Of a DNA stretch of 11,898 bases, positions 1 through 6,570 are shown in pieces. A program made the translations under genes and the position numbers. The DNA is from Candidatus Competibacteraceae bacterium (lineage in GTDB: Bacteria > Pseudomonadota > Gammaproteobacteria > Competibacterales > Competibacteraceae). Under the pieces are notes generated by a model. The model was not told where the DNA came from, searched no databases, and worked only from the letters and a program-made list of their open reading frames with translations. The stretch covers positions 1 to 11,898 of the forward strand of contig JAAUQA010000050.1 in the NCBI GenBank assembly GCA_012032855.1. The letters are read 5' to 3'. Numbering within the stretch: the stretch's first letter is position 1; the number at the start of each line of letters is the position of its first letter.

Positions 1-31
1 CGACGCTACTCTACCGCCAGAGGGTACAGCC

Positions 32-252
32 ATGTTAATACCCAGACCGCCGACCAATATGCCGGATCAAGAGCGGATTAAACATCCCAGTTTTCGCCGT
101 TATACCAGCAAGTATCGGAAAAACAGCGCATCGTTCGTGACTTATGGATTTTCAGTAGTCTGGTGATGTTATGTATACCGTTCCATGTACTGGTCGCTTT
201 GGTGCTGGGAACCACTCTGTTATCGTTCACTATCCTGGACGAAACTCCTTAA
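32..252 (+). CDS. Small membrane protein of unknown function (one frameshift)
   Basis: I do not recognise this protein. ATG at 32 is preceded by AGAGGG (19-24) at a spacing of 7 bases, a good ribosome binding site. Read directly, the frame breaks: it runs into a stop at about 164, while the frame ending in TAA at 250-252 carries a clear hydrophobic segment. Adding one A to the AAA run at 80-82 joins the two and gives 73 residues: a polar N-terminal part with several prolines (about residues 1-35), then one membrane-spanning segment (about 40-66) and the short tail LDETP. With a single C-terminal helix it is probably an inner-membrane protein. It converges on the nitroreductase gene 30 bases away. 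The missing base may be a sequencing error; otherwise the gene is broken. The restored reading is inferred from frame continuity and hydrophobicity, not from homology. Confidence 0.45.
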
Positions 253-282
253 ATGCTTAACGACCGTTGCGCTTGAGACCGA

Positions 283-857
283 TCAGGGCAGCTCAACCAG
301 AATATCACTGACCGGCTTGCGAGGTGTTTGAGGAATTTCGGCCGGGTAGCCGTACCAAAGCAGACCGACAACGGTTTCGAGCTCAGGATCGACCCAAATC
401 AAATCATAAAAAGCGGGGTCACGAGTCACGGGGCCGGTAGTCCATTTCACCCCGACGCCCCGGCTCCACAGGAAGAGAGACAGATTTTGGATGGCGCAAC
501 AGCACGCCGCGTAATCTTCGCGTGATTGTAGTGGATCCGAGGCGTTTTCGCAGGTGACGACTAACCAGCCGGGAATGGTTGACCATCTCACCCACTTGGC
601 CTGCCCTGCTCGTTCGCCTTTTTCCGACTGATCATTTCCGCGTTAAGCCGGGCTATGGCCTGCGCAGTCTCCTTCCCCAGGAGATAAAAATGCCAAGGCT
701 CGGTCAATAAGTGGTTGGGCGCCCAGCGGGCTAGATCAATAGCCTGCTGTATTAGGTGTTTTGAGGGTATTTCGGGTAGAAACTCATGGATGGTGCGACG
801 CGAGCGTATCAGTTCATCGATTGTCGTTGCGGGTTTGGCGGTAGTTGACGTGGTCAC
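283..857 (-). CDS. Nitroreductase family FMN oxidoreductase (one frameshift)
   Basis: FMN-dependent NAD(P)H oxidoreductase fold of the nitroreductase family, probably cytosolic, closest in layout to the YdjA-like small nitroreductases. The start is GTG at 857, with AAGG about 8 bases upstream. Visible features: the flavin-phosphate-binding SRRTIHEF near residue 18, the ARWAPNHLLTEPWHFYLLG segment, then YAACCCAIQNL and WTTGPVT in the C-terminal half, and GLLWYGYPAE before the end. The N-terminal half stops early at 588 and the C-terminal half continues in another frame. Adding one base to the T5 run at 619-623 (A5 in the coding strand) turns the junction into RKKGERAGQAKWVRWS and gives 191 residues, normal for the family. 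The physiological substrate cannot be read from the sequence. It lies 28 bases downstream of the TusA-family gene on the same strand, so the two are probably co-transcribed. I favour a sequencing error over a true pseudogene. Confidence 0.8.
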
Positions 858-885
858 ACGAGTACCTTACGGGGTTTGCGGGAGT

Positions 886-1116
886 TCAAGCTTTACGCAT
901 AAGAAAGTAAAAGCTACCGTTATCTTCGCTAGACTCCAATAGGTCATTCCCGGTTTGCTTAGCGAACGCGGTGAAGTCCTTGACCGAACCGGGATCTGTG
1001 GCGATGATGCGCAGTATCTGGCCGCTGTTCAAGTTCGCCAGCGCTTTTTTTGCTTTCAGTATGGGCAATGGACAATTCAGGCCGGAAGTATCCAACTCGC
1101 AAGCAATAGGCATCAT
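886..1116 (-). CDS. TusA-family sulfur-carrier protein (SirA/YedF/TusA fold)
   Basis: 76-residue protein of the TusA/SirA/YedF family. These small proteins carry persulfide sulfur on a single cysteine for tRNA thiolation, sulfur oxidation or molybdenum-cofactor-related routes. The diagnostic CPxP motif is present as NCPLPILKAKKAL, with Cys15 the presumed persulfide carrier, followed by the family's IATDPGSVKDF strand-helix near residues 38-48. Two ATGs are adjacent (1116 and 1113); GGAG sits about 9 bases before the first. The gene heads a leftward pair with the nitroreductase and diverges from bepA; a TusA-like gene beside an M48 protease is an arrangement I recall from other Gammaproteobacteria. 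Which TusA role it has (tRNA 2-thiouridine or other) cannot be decided here, so no symbol is assigned. Confidence 0.88.
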   Translation of the reverse strand: MMPIACELDTSGLNCPLPILKAKKALANLNSGQILRIIATDPGSVKDFTAFAKQTGNDLLESSEDNGSFYFLMRKA

Positions 1117-1182
1117 TTAGTATCTCCACTAGCAAAGCACTGTAGCGCTGATGTGCCCAATTTAACAGAATCTACCCATCGT

Positions 1183-1204
1183 GTGCCCCAGGAACCTGGA
1201 GCAC
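1183..1204. promoter_or_regulatory. 22-base dyad between the TusA-family gene and bepA (possible operator)
   Basis: The intergenic region 1117-1254 contains an imperfect palindrome: GTGC-C-CCAGG-AA-CCTGG-A-GCAC. Nine of eleven positions per arm pair; the mismatches are the fifth pair and the centre. The two-base centre is too tight for a good RNA hairpin, so a site for a dimeric regulator is the more natural reading. It lies 67 bases upstream of the TusA-family start and 51 bases upstream of the bepA start, so it could serve either gene. I do not recognise the regulator. Confidence 0.35.
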
Positions 1205-1222
1205 TTAGATTGTGTCTCAAGT

Positions 1223-1250
1223 TTGACTGATCTGTCGATTCCTAGATAAA
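1223..1250 (+). promoter_or_regulatory. Possible sigma-70 promoter for bepA
   Basis: TTGACT at 1223-1228 and GATAAA at 1245-1250 are separated by 16 bases. Transcription would begin at about 1257, on or just after the chosen GTG start codon at 1255. This promoter therefore implies a leaderless message started at GTG 1255 or TTG 1258, or it is not the real one. No ribosome binding site is visible before 1255. Confidence 0.3.
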
Positions 1251-1254
1251 AGCC

Positions 1255-2705
1255 GTGTTGAAATTTTTTTCGTCCTGCCTTTTTACCGTATTGCTGATGT
1301 CGCCATCGATCGGTTCGGCGCAGACTTTAGCGCTACCGGATTTCGGCGATCCTTCCCGGCAGTACCTCAGCAGTCAGGAGGAACGCCGCTTGGGTTGTCG
1401 GTGGTGCGCCGTCTACGCGACCGCGGCTTACTCTTGGACGATGTGCTATTAAGCGAATACCTCAATTCGCTGGGGCAACGGATTGCCGCCCATGCGAATT
1501 ATGACGGCACTCCCTTTACCTTTTTTTGGGTTAACGATCCGGCAATCAACGCCTTTGCCACTCCCGGGGGATTTATCGGTATCAACGCCGGCCTGTTGCT
1601 GGCTACCCGCAATGAAGACGAATTAGCCGGGGTGGTTGCCCATGAAATCGCGCATGTGGCGCAACGACATATCGCCCGTGCCTTCGCTGATACCCAGCGC
1701 TTAGCGTTACCGGTAGCAGCGGCAATGATCGCGTCTGCGATACTGGCGGCGTCCACCGATAGCGATGTGGGTCGGGCCGCCCTCGCCGGGACTGCGGCTG
1801 CAAGTACCCAACGCCAAATCAATTTTACCCGGGCCAATGAGCAGGAAGCTGATCGGGTTGGCACACAACTGCTAGCAAGAGCGGGATTCGATCCCAATGG
1901 CGTAGCCGGTTTTTTCGGACGTCTGCAGCAGCTCTCCGGCAGTTCGGCCAATCAAGTGCCGGAATATTTGCTGACCCACCCTTTTCCATCCAGTCGCGCC
2001 GCCGATACTCAGGACCGTCTAGCACCGCCTATATCACGTCGTTCGCCCCGTGATGCAGAAGCGTATTATCTGGCTAAAACGCGCCTCAACGTGTTGACCA
2101 ATTCGAAGACCGGCGACTTGGTGCGTCGTTTCGAAACCGTCCTGAATAAGGGCGACTATCAGCGAGAAACCGCGGAACGTTATGGCTATGCCCTGGCATT
2201 GAAACGTGCCGGCCGTTATGGTGAGGCACAACAGCAAATCAGCCGCTTACGCGACCGCGATCCCGATAATCTGGCGTTTCGCCTCGAAGAGGCGGAATTA
2301 GCCTTGGCGCAGGGTAATCGGGATCTGGCTTGGCGTTTGTTCGAAAAAACCAGAGAACTGTACCCTGACGATTTCACGGTCGCCATGCACTACGGACGCG
2401 CCTTGGCGACGCAGGGAGACCCGCGTCAAGCACAACAGATCCTACAACCCCATCTGCGCCGGCAAAGCAGTAACGCCTCCCTGCATGCGCTTTACGCACA
2501 AGCAGCTCAACGCGTCGGAGACACGGCAACGACGCATGCGACTTTGGCGGAATACCACTATCTGAATGGGGAGTTAACTCAAGCCATAGAGCAGGCTGAA
2601 CTGGGTCTCAGGGATGTCAGCGCCACCCCCTATCAGCAGGCCCAGTTACGGGCGCAATTGCGGCAGTTTCGGGAAGAGCAAAAAGCGCAAGGCAGCCTGC
2701 CTTAG
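1255..2705 (+). CDS. bepA: BepA-like periplasmic M48 metalloprotease with TPR domain (one frameshift)
   Basis: Periplasmic zinc metalloprotease of the BepA (YfgC) type, which in E. coli assists or degrades LptD and other outer-membrane proteins at the BAM complex. The restored protein is 483 residues, against about 487 in E. coli. Residues 1-23 form a cleavable signal peptide ending SIGSAQ, with no lipobox. The catalytic motif HEIAH gives His130, Glu131 and His134; NEQEAD supplies the third zinc ligand near Glu198. LLTHPFPSSR contains the histidine (about 242) that matches the E. coli His246 regulatory ligand. From about residue 255 onward the protein is helical TPR-like repeats. The direct reading breaks at 1392-1394: one more base in the GGG run joins EERRLG to the next frame as LSVVRRL. 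The start is GTG 1255 (TTG 1258 is possible), chosen because it begins the signal peptide. It converges on phaR 12 bases away. Confidence 0.88.
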
Positions 2706-2717
2706 TGAGCTATTCTT

Positions 2718-3218
2718 TTATTCTTTTTCGCGGTCAGCTGATTCGTCGGCAGTGGTGGGCTCCACTGCAGTTCCGTTACGGTGTTGCTGGTAAAGACGTT
2801 CATTCATGGATTGCCAGATCGCTAGGTTGCGTTCCGCTAGGTCGGATAGTATGGACAGCGGATTTTGCCCCATGAAGTTGCGCATCTGATCGCGCACCAA
2901 ATGCTGTTGTTCAATAAACGCCTGCAGGCTTTTCTCTAAGTAATTCCCCATCATTCCTTGTAGGGTATCCCCGTAGAAACGAATGATATGGGCTAGCACT
3001 TCCGTGGTAAAAATAGGATTGCCCTGCTCTTCTTGCTCACTGATGATTTGCAGTAATATGCTGCGGGTAATATCGGCATTGGAACGCGCATCAATGACGC
3101 GAAAAGCGATATGATCCAGAACTAAGCGACGAACGTCTTCCAGGGTGATATAGCTACTGATAACGGTATCGTACAGCCGCCGGTTCGGATACTTTTTGAT
3201 AACCCTTGATTCAGTCAT
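2718..3218 (-). CDS. phaR: PhaR, PHA-responsive transcriptional repressor
   Basis: Polyhydroxyalkanoate synthesis repressor. PhaR proteins bind promoters of phasin genes and their own gene, and leave DNA when they bind nascent PHA granules. The N-terminal DNA-binding domain (about residues 4-63) is unmistakable: RVIKKYPNRRLYDT, then SSYITLEDV and VIDARSNADITRSILLQII. A PHB-accumulation regulatory segment follows (about 68-107, with FTTEVLAHIIRFYGDTLQGMMGNYLEKSL). The tail is acidic and low in complexity. At 166 residues it is of usual length. It is the last gene of the leftward phaA-phaB-phaR series, 48 bases after phaB. ATG at 3218 has only a weak purine stretch upstream, so its translation may depend partly on the upstream genes. 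Product probably cytosolic and granule-associated. Confidence 0.93.
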   Translation of the reverse strand: MTESRVIKKYPNRRLYDTVISSYITLEDVRRLVLDHIAFRVIDARSNADITRSILLQIISEQEEQGNPIFTTEVLAHIIRFYGDTLQGMMGNYLEKSLQAFIEQQHLVRDQMRNFMGQNPLSILSDLAERNLAIWQSMNERLYQQHRNGTAVEPTTADESADREKE

Positions 3219-3266
3219 TATTCATTTCGATATGCACTGTAACGCCGATTTGCATGGCCGGCGCGC

Positions 3267-4007
3267 TCAGTGAAAATAAGCACCGCCATTAATGTTTAAA
3301 GTGGCGCCGGTAATAAAGCCGGCTTCGTCAGCGGTAAAAAAGGTTACGGCGCGGGCGACGTCTTCCGGGGAACCTAGGCGACCAACCGGAATCTGCGTCA
3401 GCACTTGGTTGATCACATCCTCCGGGAGCGATTTGGTTAATTCACTGCTGATGTGGCCTGGAGATACCGTGTTCACCGTCACACCGTTGCGCGCACCTTC
3501 CGCAGCGATGGAGAGTGTGAAGCCATGAATGCCGGCCTTGGCCGCCGCGTAGTTACATTGGCCGTATTGTCCTTTCTGCGCATTCATGGAGGACATATTG
3601 ACGATACGTCCCCAACCTCTGGCGATCATTTTACCAAACACGTGCTTGGTCATATTGAACGCGCCGTTCAGGTTGGTGTTGATGACTGCATCCCATTGGG
3701 TTTTGTCCATTTTTTTCAAAACGCTGTCGCGGGTTACGGCAGCGTTGTTGATCAAAATCTCCACCGGGCCGATATCCGCCTCGACTTGCGCAACCAATGC
3801 CGCACAGGAGTCAAAGTCGGCCACATCTACCGGGTAGACGCTGATGTCATAGCCTTCGGCTTTGCAGGACTCCTGCCACAACAAAGCCTGCTCTTCTTCA
3901 GCGGAATGATAAGCAGCCACTACAACCCGGCCCTGGTGAGCCAGCGCTGTGCAGATGGCTTTGCCTAGTCCACCGTTACCACCGGTTACAATCGCAACTT
4001 TGGGCAT
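3267..4007 (-). CDS. phaB: Acetoacetyl-CoA reductase (short-chain dehydrogenase)
   Basis: Reduces acetoacetyl-CoA to (R)-3-hydroxybutyryl-CoA, the monomer for polyhydroxybutyrate, in the cytosol. It is a classical 246-residue SDR: TGGNGGLG (residues 8-15) binds the dinucleotide, LINNAAVTRDSVLKKM (85-100) is the PhaB-typical NNAG-like region, Ser140 in NMSS, and Tyr153 and Lys157 of YAAAK complete the catalytic set, with SPGHI (182-186) after them. The loop after the second strand reads YHSAEEEQ, without the arginines of the NADPH-using Cupriavidus enzyme, so NADH use is plausible (inference). GGAG lies about 12 bases before ATG 4007. It starts 33 bases after phaA and is followed by phaR. FabG is the main alternative, but the sequence and the neighbours favour PhaB. 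Confidence 0.92.
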   Translation of the reverse strand: MPKVAIVTGGNGGLGKAICTALAHQGRVVVAAYHSAEEEQALLWQESCKAEGYDISVYPVDVADFDSCAALVAQVEADIGPVEILINNAAVTRDSVLKKMDKTQWDAVINTNLNGAFNMTKHVFGKMIARGWGRIVNMSSMNAQKGQYGQCNYAAAKAGIHGFTLSIAAEGARNGVTVNTVSPGHISSELTKSLPEDVINQVLTQIPVGRLGSPEDVARAVTFFTADEAGFITGATLNINGGAYFH

Positions 4008-4040
4008 GGTTATGGATTGCTCCGGTTCTGATCGATCCGC

Positions 4041-5221
4041 TTAATTCCGTTCAACAGCCAGCGCAACTCCTTGCCCACCGCCGATGCATAAGGTGGCTAA
4101 GCCTTTTTTGGCGTCACTACGCGCCATTTCGTGCAGTAGGGAAACCAGAATTCGGCATCCGGATGCCCCGATCGGATGCCCCAGGGCGATTGCACCGCCG
4201 TTGATATTGACTTTGCTGGTATCCCACCCCATTTCTCGATTGACACAAATGGCTTGAGCTGCGAATGCTTCATTGGCTTCGATAACATCCAAGTCGTCCA
4301 CGCTCCAGCCGGCCCGCTGCAAACATAAGCGGCTGGCGGGAATAGGACCTGTCCCCATCACTTTGGGATCGACGCCGGCTTTAGCATAAGCGACTACCCG
4401 GGCCAGTGGTTGAAGTCCTAACTGCTCGGCTTACGTGCAGTCATGAGCAGCACTACCGCAGCGCCGTCGTTGATGCCTGAGGCATTGCCGGCCGTGACGG
4501 TGCCGTCATGTTTAAAAGCAGGTCTTAAATGGCCTAAAGTTTCTGCGGTAGAGCCGGGGCGGGGAAATTCGTCGGTATCGAATATTTTGGGGCTGCCGCG
4601 CCGTTGAGGAATTTCGATAGGCACGATTTCTTCCTTGAATTTACCCCCTTCAATAGCCGCCATTGCTTTGTTCTGAGACTCGGCGGAAAAAGCATCCTGA
4701 TCTTCCCGCGAAATGTTCCAGCGCTCGACAATGTTTTCCGCAGTGATGCCCATATGATAATGGTTGATGGCGCAGAGCAGACCCTCATTGAGCATGGAGT
4801 CGACTAATTTCCATTCGCCCATGACCGTGCCGCGCCGAGAGTTCATCACTACGTGCGGGGCTAGGCTCATGCTCTCTTGACCGCCGGCAACGACGATTTC
4901 GCTATCACCGTCACGGATGGCCTGAGTGGCCAAATGCACCGCTTTCAAGCCACTCCCGCACACTTTGTTAATGGTCATGGCCGGTACTGCGTTGCCTAGG
5001 CCTGCTTGCAGCGCGGCAATGCGGGCAGGGTTTTGGCCTACCCCGGCGGTCAGCACTTGACCGAGAATGACTTCGCTGACTTGGTCGGGTTGTACCCCCG
5101 TGCGCTGCAATACCGCCTCAATAACGTTAGCGCCTAAAGTGCTTGCAGGGATATGGGACAAGGTCCCCATGAAATTGCCGATAGCGGTTCTGGCGGCGGC
5201 GACGATGACTACATCTTCCAT
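4041..5221 (-). CDS. phaA: Acetyl-CoA acetyltransferase, beta-ketothiolase (one frameshift)
   Basis: Biosynthetic thiolase that condenses two acetyl-CoA into acetoacetyl-CoA, the first step of PHB synthesis; cytosolic tetramer in the family. ATG 5221 follows GGAG at about 7 bases. The direct reading stops near 4418, after [15 protein letters not shown], and the rest lies in another frame. One extra base between 4430 and 4431 restores [19 protein letters not shown] across the junction and a total of 393 residues, the normal length. The restored enzyme has all catalytic parts: Cys88 in NKVCGSG (acyl carrier), NEAFAAQ, His349 in [14 protein letters not shown], and Cys379 in CIGGGQG. As written, the first fragment lacks His349 and Cys379 and would be inactive. 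The intact flanking genes and precise length suggest a sequencing error. First gene of the pha series. Confidence 0.92.
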
Positions 5222-5265
5222 AGCTATCTCCGGTATCTAATCATTGGCAGGCTGGTGGGTTGGGG

Positions 5266-5297
5266 AAAAGCCTGTCGCGATTCTCGATAAGGCTTTT
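5266..5297. repeat. Hairpin upstream of phaA (leader stem-loop or attenuator candidate)
   Basis: A perfect 8-base inverted repeat pairs AAAAGCCT (5266-5273) with AGGCTTTT (5290-5297). Inside it TCG (5275-5277) can pair with CGA (5285-5287), giving a stacked stem with a small loop. On the phaA-coding strand the right arm ends in UUUU, followed by CCCC. It lies 44 bases before the phaA start codon and downstream of the candidate promoter at 5368-5399, so it would be in the phaA leader. It might be a weak terminator or attenuator, or a stabilising 5' stem-loop. Confidence 0.4.
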
Positions 5298-5367
5298 AAA
5301 CACGGCTGAGTACCGCATTCGTTGACGAAAACCACAGCTAACGCGGAATAAGTTGCAAAGTTATACG

Positions 5368-5399
5368 AGAATACTGAAGTCTGAAGGTAACCTTGTCAA
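5368..5399 (-). promoter_or_regulatory. Possible promoter for the phaA-phaB-phaR series
   Basis: On the minus strand a perfect TTGACA box lies at 5399-5394 and TATTCT at 5373-5368. The spacer is 20 bases, longer than the usual 17, so the -10 assignment is doubtful. It is the best sigma-70-like match in the 266-base gap 5222-5487. No CTGC-N3/4-GCAG motif of the kind described for PhaR in Paracoccus was found in this gap. Confidence 0.27.
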
Positions 5400-5434
5400 C
5401 CCAATTTTGCCGCTCTGCAGCACGACTTGTGACG

Positions 5435-5478
5435 CGGGATGGGCCATTCAGTCCCGTTCCAGGAACTGTCGCATCCCG
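5435..5478 (-). terminator. Hairpin just after the esterase-like gene (weak terminator candidate)
   Basis: CGGGATG (5435-5441) pairs perfectly with CATCCCG (5472-5478). The loop holds a second dyad, CAGT...ACTG, enclosing TTCC-A-GGAA (5449-5467). The structure begins 10 bases after the stop codon of the leftward gene ending at 5488. There is no T-run after it in that direction, so it is at best a weak intrinsic terminator or a 3' end-stabilising structure. Confidence 0.3.
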
Positions 5479-5487
5479 AACCGGCGA

Positions 5488-6534
5488 TCAAGGGGATGGG
5501 CGGGTCATCCGTGGTGATCCCAACACGGCGAAATAGACCAGCAAAGTTTGCTGCGAAGCGCGGCGGTTATCATCGCTGACAATGAAAAATCGTTGCTCCC
5601 GATGATGAGCTAAGCCCTCGAAATTGTCCAATATCCAGCCTTTGCTGTTATCGAAAACAGCAACATCCGTTACTGTCAGCGAGTCAATCGGTTGCAACTG
5701 AGTGCGTCGCAAGGTGATGATCAGCGGTGCTAACGGGGAAACGAAAGCGCGCTCCAAGGTCAGTAAATCACCATCAGGGAATACGTCCATGCCGACCAGA
5801 GCGCTATTAGGGGCTTCAGCCAACGGATAAGACCAGAGTCGTGGCTGACTCCCCAAAGCGACGATGGGGATCTGCCGAGCAGCGCTGCCGCGCATTGCCC
5901 ATTCCGGCGCGGTCAGTAGTCCCCACTGGGGATGCAAGGCCAGCGCCTCCAAGGCCTTGTTGGGTTCGGCGTAGCGGGTGATATTGCTCAAGGCCGATGG
6001 CAGCGGCTGTTCTGTGAGGTGTTGTCCAGTTGCGGAGTACCAAATGACCCGTGGCTTACGTTCAAAGGACACCGCCAAACGGGTGTCGTCGGCTACGCCG
6101 TTGTCGCCATTGGCGATGGCCAAGCCTTCGGCGTCGTCCCAGGGTGAGACGAGTGGACTATTTTTTCGGTCCCGCAGTCGATAGGCTGCTACAGCTTGCA
6201 CTGAGATTAAGTGGTCGTCACTGAACACAGGGCGCAGATGAAACACTCGCGCATCATCTGCGAGCGCATACAATAGCCCTGCATCGTTATCCCATGCCAA
6301 GCCGGATAAACCGCCCAGCGACTGACCGTCTACCTTAACAGCCGACAGGCGTAGCGACCCCAGCAGTTTTACACTGTCATGGCAGTCACCGGGTTGCAGG
6401 CGTACAGAGAAAGCAATTGGTGAGCTCACAGGCGGTGTGGATTGAACAATCACCGGAAACGATGTCAATAACACCATGAAACCGACTGCGTTAATCAGTA
6501 GGTTTCGGCATATAATTTGTGAATATGGCATCAT
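5488..6534 (-). CDS. Exported esterase-like-activity-of-phytase family protein
   Basis: 348-residue secreted protein of the 'esterase-like activity of phytase' family, a beta-propeller-like group whose true substrate is generally unknown. The N-terminus has a basic residue (Arg10), a hydrophobic core (about 11-30) and a cleavage region near QSTPP. Family landmarks appear in order: LGGLSGLAWDNDAGLLYALADD (73-94, given here as 22 residues split by LSGLA at its centre) is best seen as GGLSGLAW plus LLYALADD, then DDAEGLAI (133-140), SFERKPRV (156-163), LTLERAF (258-264), ILDNFEGLAHH (301-311) and IVSDDN (318-323). I chose ATG 6534; ATG 6531 and an upstream TTG at 6543 with GAGAG close by are alternatives. 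It diverges from the UPF0340 gene and is separated from phaA by 266 bases, so it is probably its own unit. Whether it acts on phosphate esters cannot be judged. Confidence 0.82.
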   Translation of the reverse strand: MMPYSQIICRNLLINAVGFMVLLTSFPVIVQSTPPVSSPIAFSVRLQPGDCHDSVKLLGSLRLSAVKVDGQSLGGLSGLAWDNDAGLLYALADDARVFHLRPVFSDDHLISVQAVAAYRLRDRKNSPLVSPWDDAEGLAIANGDNGVADDTRLAVSFERKPRVIWYSATGQHLTEQPLPSALSNITRYAEPNKALEALALHPQWGLLTAPEWAMRGSAARQIPIVALGSQPRLWSYPLAEAPNSALVGMDVFPDGDLLTLERAFVSPLAPLIITLRRTQLQPIDSLTVTDVAVFDNSKGWILDNFEGLAHHREQRFFIVSDDNRRASQQTLLVYFAVLGSPRMTRPSP

Positions 6535-6570
6535 TAAGGGCAAAATCTCTCGTGTTATACACAGCTACAG
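6535..6570. promoter_or_regulatory. Very short divergent promoter region with a two-way TATA-like box
   Basis: Only 36 bases separate the chosen start codons of the leftward exported protein and the rightward UPF0340 gene. TTATAC at 6555-6560 reads as a -10-like box on the plus strand, and the same bases read TATAAC (5 of 6 to consensus, 6559-6554) on the minus strand. Neither direction has a good -35 box at the right distance. If both are used, either transcript would have a leader of only a few to about 15 bases. Confidence 0.3.

Noticed and set aside
1..81. Frame open from base 1 ending in TAA at 79-81, as the tail of an upstream gene
   Set aside because: The same TAA disappears if the AAA run 80-82 lacks one base, and the other frame has the better start and ribosome binding site at 32. 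It cannot be excluded from this window alone.
1499..1951. 150-codon minus-strand frame opposite bepA
   Set aside because: Antisense to the HEIAH protease domain, no start signal and no domain; a shadow reading.
3453..3968. 171-codon plus-strand frame opposite phaB
   Set aside because: Antisense to an intact short-chain dehydrogenase; composition of a shadow frame.
5222..5487. A PhaR-type operator in the phaA upstream gap
   Set aside because: CTGCAG and TTGCAA are present, but no CTGC-N3/4-GCAG arrangement; short TGC/GCA pairs are expected by chance.
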